From: Planctomycetota bacterium
GTDB taxonomy: Bacteria; Planctomycetota; GCA-002687715; DRQF01
NCBI GenBank assembly: GCA_020639295.1
Contig: JACKGY010000008.1
Coordinates: 124,001-188,000 of the forward strand
Length of the DNA stretch: 64,000 bases
Reading direction: 5' to 3'
The first letter of the stretch is position 1. Every line of letters starts with the position of its first letter. Shown here piece after piece: positions 59,245 to 64,000 of the stretch. The notes beneath the pieces were generated by a model, which was not told where the DNA came from, did not search any database, and saw only the letters and a program-made list of their open reading frames with translations. Both the position numbers and the translations under genes were made by a program.

Positions 59245-60633
59245 TCAGTCGACGTAGAAGAAGGCGTAGCTGCGACCGAGCCACTGCTGTCCGTTGAGGC
59301 AGTAGACGGTCATGCGGTAGCGGTCGTTGTAGAAGGGCGCCCAGTCCCCCATCGCCGCGTTGGGCCGTTTCTGCTGCACGGCCCCCTTCTTGAAGTTGAA
59401 TTCCACCAGGTCGCCGCGCCCCGAGATCACGATCTCGAGCCGCTCGGCGCGGATCTTCTTCATCACCCCCTGGCCGGGCGCCGACTCGGTGAAGACGACG
59501 TCCTCGAGGCAGCCGTCGCCCACCGCCGCCACCGACTCGAGCCGGTAGACCTGGCTGCCGCGATGATTCGAAAGCAGGACGTTGACGTCCTCGATCACCG
59601 TCTCCGGCGGGATGACCGGAGCCTTGGGGGTCTCCGCGGCCGCGCCGGCCGTCGTCTCGGCATCCTGACGCTTGCCGATCGTCTCCGCGACCTCCTCGGG
59701 GACGATGGGCGACTCGACGTTGGCCTCCTCCTTGGCCTTCGCGGTCAGCTCCTCGACCCCGCCGGCGGCGATCTTCCGGATCACCTCGTCGCGCAGCCGG
59801 ACGACCTCGCGCTCGGAGCCCTCGAAGCGTTCCAGGTAGTAGGCGACCTGACTGCGCAGGTCCTCGACCGACTTGTCGAGCCGCCCCTTCTCCTCGAGCC
59901 AGGAGGCGCGCTCGCGGCGCAGGGATTCGAGTTCGGCGCCCGCCGCGCGGTCGTCGCCACGGGCCTCGGCGGCGGCCTCGCGGGTCGCCTCCAGGTCGGC
60001 GCGCAGCCGGGTCAGCTCGGTCCGGGCCTCGTCGCGCTCGCCCTCGGCCTGCTCGGCGCGACGGCGGTAGGAGGGCAGGATCTCGTCGCGCATGCGGGCC
60101 AGGTCGCCATCCAGCTTGCCCCCGCGCTCCTCGATCCGGCGATCGAACCAGACGAAGCCCGCCACCGCCACCACGACCACCAGGAGGGCGACGAGTACCG
60201 TGGCGACGCGGCCGCCGCGGGCCCGCTTGCCGCGCTGCTCCAGCTCGTCGAGCAGACGCTGCTGGACCCCCTTCACGCCGCGGAAGGTGTCGTTCAGGGC
60301 CTGGGTCGAGTTGATCATCATCTCGGACTTCTTGTCGTCCTTGATGGCCTGCTGCAGCTCGTGCTGGGTGTCGTGAATGCCGCGCAGCACCTCCGCCTGC
60401 ATGGCGAAGGCCTTGGCGAGATCGCTCAGGGGTCCGGAGATCGCGCTGGCCGCCTGCCGGTCCACCATGCCGCTGCGCATGTCGACGATCAGCTGCGCCA
60501 TCTGGCCCGGCTCGAGGGCCGGACCCTCGTCGGTCGCGTCGGCACCCGAGACCAGCTCGGCGTCCTGCGGTTCGAGTCGCCCGCCGTCCTTCTTGCGCCG
60601 GTAGACGTTCTCGCCGCTCTTGTCCCTGCTCAT
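59245..60633 (-). CDS. Single-pass membrane coiled-coil protein
   Basis: 462 residues that I do not recognise. A cytoplasmic helical region (about 40-135, MAQLIVDMRSGMVDRQAASAI..., ELQQAIKDDKKSEMMINST) precedes one membrane helix (VATVLVALLVVVVAVAGFVWF, about 143-163). A coiled coil (about 165-290) follows, and a C-terminal beta domain (about 335-462, VIEDVNVLLSNHRGSQVYRLESV...). It may link the cytoplasm to the periplasm. It is the last gene of a minus-strand run that starts at pabB. Confidence 0.6.
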   Translation of the reverse strand: MSRDKSGENVYRRKKDGGRLEPQDAELVSGADATDEGPALEPGQMAQLIVDMRSGMVDRQAASAISGPLSDLAKAFAMQAEVLRGIHDTQHELQQAIKDDKKSEMMINSTQALNDTFRGVKGVQQRLLDELEQRGKRARGGRVATVLVALLVVVVAVAGFVWFDRRIEERGGKLDGDLARMRDEILPSYRRRAEQAEGERDEARTELTRLRADLEATREAAAEARGDDRAAGAELESLRRERASWLEEKGRLDKSVEDLRSQVAYYLERFEGSEREVVRLRDEVIRKIAAGGVEELTAKAKEEANVESPIVPEEVAETIGKRQDAETTAGAAAETPKAPVIPPETVIEDVNVLLSNHRGSQVYRLESVAAVGDGCLEDVVFTESAPGQGVMKKIRAERLEIVISGRGDLVEFNFKKGAVQQKRPNAAMGDWAPFYNDRYRMTVYCLNGQQWLGRSYAFFYVD

Positions 60634-60643
60634 CGTCTCGTCC

Positions 60644-61333
60644 TCATTTGCCCTTCGCCTCCGGTTCGGCCGCGACCGACCGGACCAGGCGATCCAGCAG
60701 TTCGCCCCGCGGGCGGGCGAGGAATTCGTCGAGGGCGTCGCCGCTGATCTCGGCGCGCCTCAGTTCGAGGTCGCCCAGCTCGGGCGCGACCAGACGATCG
60801 AGGTCGCGCCAGGACGGGTCGACCGGCAACACGACCACGAAACGCTCGAAGGCCCGGGCCGCGAGCTCCTTCAGATCGCTCCGGGCGAGCCCTTCGAGCA
60901 CGAAGCGATGGGCATCCACCGGCCCCTCTTCGGCACCGGCGGTCACCAGGACCTCGGCCAGGCTCCGCCCCTGCCAGTCCTTCCGGTCGGGATCGACGAG
61001 CCGGCCCAGGCTGGTCACCGACAGGGCCTTCACCTCGTCGCGCCGGCTGACGACCCAGAGTTCGGCGTAGTCCTGCCCCGGATTGCGCAGGCCCAAGAGC
61101 TCGTCGAGCCGCTCGCGCTGGAAGGCGTCCTGCCCGGCCTCGAGCATGATCGGCCGGAGCAGCAGCTCGACGTCGTCATTGCCGCCGGCGAGTACCCGAA
61201 TCCGGTCCGGCGCCCGCACGATGTCGATCGCCGGCCCGAGTTCCGGACCGTCGCCACGCCTCAGGTAGAGCACCGCGAGGGTGATCGAGACCAGGGTCGA
61301 GAACACCAGGAGCAGGAGCAGGGCAACGCGCAT
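60644..61333 (-). CDS. Membrane-anchored hypothetical protein
   Basis: 229 residues from the ATG at 61333, which shares a base with the upstream stop (TGATG). MRVALLLLLVFSTLVSITLAVLYL is the anchor. The extracytoplasmic part is mixed alpha/beta (RIRVLAGGNDDVELLLRPIML, DRKDWQGRSLAEVLVTAGAE) without a motif I know. It sits 10 bases before the coiled-coil gene, so they are probably co-expressed. Confidence 0.6.
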   Translation of the reverse strand: MRVALLLLLVFSTLVSITLAVLYLRRGDGPELGPAIDIVRAPDRIRVLAGGNDDVELLLRPIMLEAGQDAFQRERLDELLGLRNPGQDYAELWVVSRRDEVKALSVTSLGRLVDPDRKDWQGRSLAEVLVTAGAEEGPVDAHRFVLEGLARSDLKELAARAFERFVVVLPVDPSWRDLDRLVAPELGDLELRRAEISGDALDEFLARPRGELLDRLVRSVAAEPEAKGK

Positions 61334-61917
61334 CAGCCTTCGCCTTTCAGGCCGCTTGGACGCACCTCGGCCGGCGCGGCTTTCAGTCCTTCTCGTTCCC
61401 GGCGTCGGGCATCGCGACGCTGGAAGTAGCGCAGGGATAGCGGGTAGGCCGGCAGCGCGCAGACGGTGGCGATCACCAGGCTGCCGATCCAGAGCGGCGT
61501 GCCGAAGACCTCGAAGATGTAGCGGATGAGCTCCCAGTTGCCGAGGTCGGCGGCCGCGGCCATGTCGATCTTGATCTGGGCGTAGGACTTGCCCTCGCGA
61601 CCGAGGATCGCGAGGCCGCAGACGTAGTAGCCGTAGTACATCGGCACCAGGGTGACCGGATTCGAGATCCAGCACATGGCGATGGCGGCCAGGCGGTTCG
61701 CCCGCATCAGGGTGCCCAGGACGACGACCACCGGCATCTGGATGCCCACGGTCGGCGTGAGGGCGACCCAGAGTCCCATCGCGATGCCCAGCGCCAGGGA
61801 TCGCGGGCTGTCCTGGAGCTGGAGGACGGGCCTGACGAAGCGATCGAAAACGGCGCGACCGAGCGAGCGCTTGCCCCCTCGGTCGATGCCGACGGCCTTC
61901 TTCTCGGCCTCAGCCAT
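61333..61917 (-). CDS. DUF2062 membrane protein
   Basis: 194 residues. The family signature is present: DSPRSLALGIAMGLWVALTPTVGIQMPVVVVLGTLMRANRLAAIAMCWISNPVTLVPMY, with the G-x-F/W-x-G/A...TP...G and NP-x-T-x-x-P(M)Y elements, and a last helix pair (PLWIGSLVIATVCALPAYPLSLRY). The function of DUF2062 is not established. It lies between the HEAT gene (21 bases) and the anchored hypothetical gene. Confidence 0.82.
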   Translation of the reverse strand: MAEAEKKAVGIDRGGKRSLGRAVFDRFVRPVLQLQDSPRSLALGIAMGLWVALTPTVGIQMPVVVVLGTLMRANRLAAIAMCWISNPVTLVPMYYGYYVCGLAILGREGKSYAQIKIDMAAAADLGNWELIRYIFEVFGTPLWIGSLVIATVCALPAYPLSLRYFQRRDARRREREGLKAAPAEVRPSGLKGEG

Positions 61918-61938
61918 GGCGACGTCCGGTCCTGGCCA

Positions 61939-62703
61939 TCACCATTCCTTCATGTCCTCGCCTTCCTTCCGGAACCAGTCGGACCAGACGTTGGCGCCCT
62001 GGAGGTCGGTCTTCTTGGTGAGCTGCTTGAGCGTCGATTCGAAGGGATTGAACAGGAAGTTGTAGCGTTCCTTGTCCGTGGTCGAGGGGTTCGGCTTGTC
62101 GTAGGCCGAGGCGACGGAGGCGTAGCGCTTGAGGAGTTCCTTGACGATCTCCTGGCGCAGCTTGGTGTCCTCCTCCGCGTAGAAACCGACCGCGACGATC
62201 GAGGACGAGATGACCACGTTGTCCTTGTGATTGAGGTAGGAGAGGATCTCCTTCCAGGACTTCGGGTCGTGCACCGCGCCGGCGGCCTTGATGCAGTCGC
62301 AGAGGTAGCCGATCTCCTTCTTGGCCTTCTTGGCCTCGGCGAGGAGATGCTTGGCCGCCCGGTGGTTGGTCTTGCCGAGCTGCTCGACGATGACCTTCCG
62401 GGTGTCCTCGCTCTTCACCTTCAGGCCCTTGGCCATCGTGTCGACGGCCTGGTCCTGGCCGCGCTCGTCGCCGCCCTTGAGGCGCTCGACGATCTGCTTG
62501 GCGAAATAGATGATGTCGGTGTCGCTCTTCGAGGTGAGCGCCTTGGTCATGCCCGCGGTCGCCTCCTTGAGGGCGGCGATCGTCTCCTCGGTGGGTTCCT
62601 CCTGCTTCTTCTCCTCGCCGCCATCCTGGGCGAACAGGTAGCCGGGCGTGAAGCAGCACAAGAGCAGCGCGAAGATCAGGGACAGGAACTTGGGGGCGGT
62701 CAT
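61939..62703 (-). CDS. Secreted helical-repeat (HEAT-like) protein
   Basis: 254 residues from the ATG at 62703 (GAGGAG upstream); a longer frame is not supported. Signal peptide MTAPKFLSLIFALLLCCFTPGYLFA, then helical repeats (AVDTMAKGLKVKSEDTRKVIVEQLGK, AAKHLLAEAKKAKKEIGYLCDCIKAAG, SSSIVAVGFYAEEDTKLRQEIVKELLKRY). The end NVWSDWFRKEGEDMKEW matches the end of the HEAT protein at 26.2 kb (W-x-D-W-(W/F)-R). It is probably periplasmic; function unknown. Confidence 0.72.
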   Translation of the reverse strand: MTAPKFLSLIFALLLCCFTPGYLFAQDGGEEKKQEEPTEETIAALKEATAGMTKALTSKSDTDIIYFAKQIVERLKGGDERGQDQAVDTMAKGLKVKSEDTRKVIVEQLGKTNHRAAKHLLAEAKKAKKEIGYLCDCIKAAGAVHDPKSWKEILSYLNHKDNVVISSSIVAVGFYAEEDTKLRQEIVKELLKRYASVASAYDKPNPSTTDKERYNFLFNPFESTLKQLTKKTDLQGANVWSDWFRKEGEDMKEW

Positions 62704-62741
62704 GGTGCTAACTCCTCGATCTCGATCCGCAGGACTCGAAT

Positions 62742-63563
62742 CTACCACAAGCCGGCGGTCATCACCCGGCCGTAGAGGGCCGCGAGCCGGCGGGTCAGGG
62801 GACCGGGGCAACCGGCGAGCGCGCGCTCGCGCACCCTTCGGATCGGTCGGAGACCACCCACCGAACCGGTGAGAAAGGCCTCGTCGGCGGCCTCGATCTC
62901 GGTCCAGCCGAATCGGTCCTCGACCACCTCGATCCCGTCACCGCGTGCCAGGTCGATCAGCACCTGGCGCGTAATCCCCGGCAGAATGGGCAGTTCCAGC
63001 GACGGCGTATGCAGGGTTCCGGCCCGCGCGAAGAACAGGTTGCTCCGGCTGCCCTCGGCGAGATGTCCCGCCTCGGTCACGAAGACCGCCTCCTGATAAC
63101 CGCGGCTCGCGGCCTCCGCTTCCACCAATCGATTGGCCAGGTAGTTCAAGGTCTTCAACCCGGCCATGTCGAGGGTGCGCGCGAAGCGTCCGGCCGCCTC
63201 GGTGATCGAGGCCTCGTCTCCGAGCTCCTGGTACGGCGGCAGACCCTCGGCCGTGATCAGAAAATCGGCGCCCTGATGCCGCGCGAGCAGGTGCAGCTTG
63301 ATGCGTGCGTCCTCGAGCCCCAGCTCGGCGAGCAGGAGCGCCGTCTGTCGGGCGATCTCGGCGTCGTCGTAGGGCAGGCTCATGCCGATCTCGGCCGCGC
63401 CCTGGCGCATGCGCGCGCAATGCTGGGCCAGGAAGGCGGCCTTGCCGCGCACCGCCCGCGTGGTCTCGAACAGACCGTGGGCATGGGCGAAGTAGGGCTG
63501 ATGGAACTCGATCTCCAGGCGATCGCCGCGCCGGAACGAGCCGTTCAGGACGTAGCCTTTCAC
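62742..63563 (-). CDS. pabC: Class IV aminotransferase / 4-amino-4-deoxychorismate lyase
   Basis: 273 residues with a GTG start overlapping the pabB stop (GTGA). PLP fold-type IV: HGLFETTRAVRG near the N-terminus, the PLP lysine in LDMAGLKTLNYLANR (about 137), GHLAEGSRSNLFF and LPILPGITRQVLIDLA. Beside pabB it most likely makes p-aminobenzoate for folate. D-amino-acid or branched-chain aminotransferases share the fold, so the lyase call rests on context. Confidence 0.85.
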   Translation of the reverse strand: MKGYVLNGSFRRGDRLEIEFHQPYFAHAHGLFETTRAVRGKAAFLAQHCARMRQGAAEIGMSLPYDDAEIARQTALLLAELGLEDARIKLHLLARHQGADFLITAEGLPPYQELGDEASITEAAGRFARTLDMAGLKTLNYLANRLVEAEAASRGYQEAVFVTEAGHLAEGSRSNLFFARAGTLHTPSLELPILPGITRQVLIDLARGDGIEVVEDRFGWTEIEAADEAFLTGSVGGLRPIRRVRERALAGCPGPLTRRLAALYGRVMTAGLW

Positions 63564-64000
63564 TCCACGATCTCCGCGCCGAGGGCCGCGAGCAGGCCCT
63601 TCACCTTGACGATGCTCTCCGCGTATTCGCGCTCCGGGTCGGAATCGATGGTGATCCCGCCGCCGCCGTGGACCCGCGCCAGGCCGCCTTCGAGGATGAT
63701 GCTGCGGATGGCGATGTTCAGCCGGGTGCAGCCGTCGACGCCGATGCGCCCGATCGAGCCGGTGTAGGCGCCACGCCTCAGGGTCTCGAGCCGGTCGATG
63801 ACCTCCATGGCCCGGATCTTCGGCGCGCCGGTGATCGAACCGCCGGGCCAGGTCGACGCCAGCAGGTCGAAGACGTCGCGTCCGGCCTCGAGTCGGCCCT
63901 CGACCGTGGTGACCAGGTGGTGCACCGTCGGCGCGCTCTCGATCCGCGCGTGGTCGCGGACCACGACGCTCCCCGGCCGGCAGACCCGGCCGAGATCGTT
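63560..64000 (-). CDS. pabB: p-Aminobenzoate synthase component I (C-terminus; start off the window)
   Basis: The last 146 residues are visible; the frame is open at base 64000. NDLGRVCRPGSVVV, VHHLVTTVEGRL, WPGGSITGAPKIRAMEVIDRLE and GSIGRIGVDG...IAIRSIILEG...VHGGGGI(T)IDSDP-E-EY are the chorismate-binding core shared by PabB and TrpE. The neighbouring pabC favours PabB over anthranilate synthase. It catalyses amination of chorismate to aminodeoxychorismate. Confidence 0.9.
   Translation of the reverse strand, partial: NDLGRVCRPGSVVVRDHARIESAPTVHHLVTTVEGRLEAGRDVFDLLASTWPGGSITGAPKIRAMEVIDRLETLRRGAYTGSIGRIGVDGCTRLNIAIRSIILEGGLARVHGGGGITIDSDPEREYAESIVKVKGLLAALGAEIVE

Overview
The window is high-GC, densely packed chromosomal DNA of a free-living bacterium. 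Most likely it comes from a high-GC planctomycete (Planctomycetota). This is inferred from style: secreted HEAT-repeat and FG-GAP proteins, a Ser/Thr kinase next to a TPR/metallopeptidase, and very large single-pass proteins built from carboxypeptidase-regulatory-like beta domains. No rRNA was seen to settle it. No tRNA, CRISPR array, transposase or phage gene was recognised.

1-17.5 kb is almost entirely minus-strand housekeeping: yvcK (partial), hpf, truA, a pentapeptide-repeat protein, smc, a secreted cupredoxin/parvulin-like protein, an ATP-cone/NrdD-like protein with no visible catalytic residues, nrdR, mnmE, yidC, a metallophosphoesterase, a Trm112-like protein, an O6-alkylguanine methyltransferase and a RadC-type protein. 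17.5-26 kb holds a hotdog thioesterase, an orphan retron-type reverse transcriptase with a possible upstream structured RNA, a glycosyltransferase, a TrkH/TrkA potassium uptake pair and a GT-C-like membrane protein. 26-33 kb has a secreted HEAT protein, a TPR/gluzincin protein, a Ser/Thr kinase, a single-ring Clp-like AAA+ ATPase with an unrecognised N-terminus, and a secreted FG-GAP protein, with a strong terminator between the last two.

33-50.5 kb is the accessory heart of the window. Nine genes mostly encode N-terminally anchored multi-domain beta proteins. Seven are on the minus strand and two on the plus strand, diverging from an array of about 274-bp tandem repeats at 44.4-45.6 kb. Related repeats lie at the far end of the cluster (33.4-33.9 kb) and downstream of smc (3.7-3.9 kb). 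Several of the proteins share a C-terminal motif, V-P-x-L-P-V-E-V, and look like a duplicated family of unknown function.

50.5-64 kb returns to housekeeping: asnS, a BatA-like/DUF58 pair, an xseA-xseB-ispA-dxs-type cluster in which the DXS-like protein lacks several substrate-binding signatures, a small 2[4Fe-4S] ferredoxin, a run of membrane/coiled-coil genes with a second HEAT protein, and a pabB-pabC pair (pabB partial). Overlapping ATGA/TTGA/GTGA junctions and TTG or GTG starts are common.
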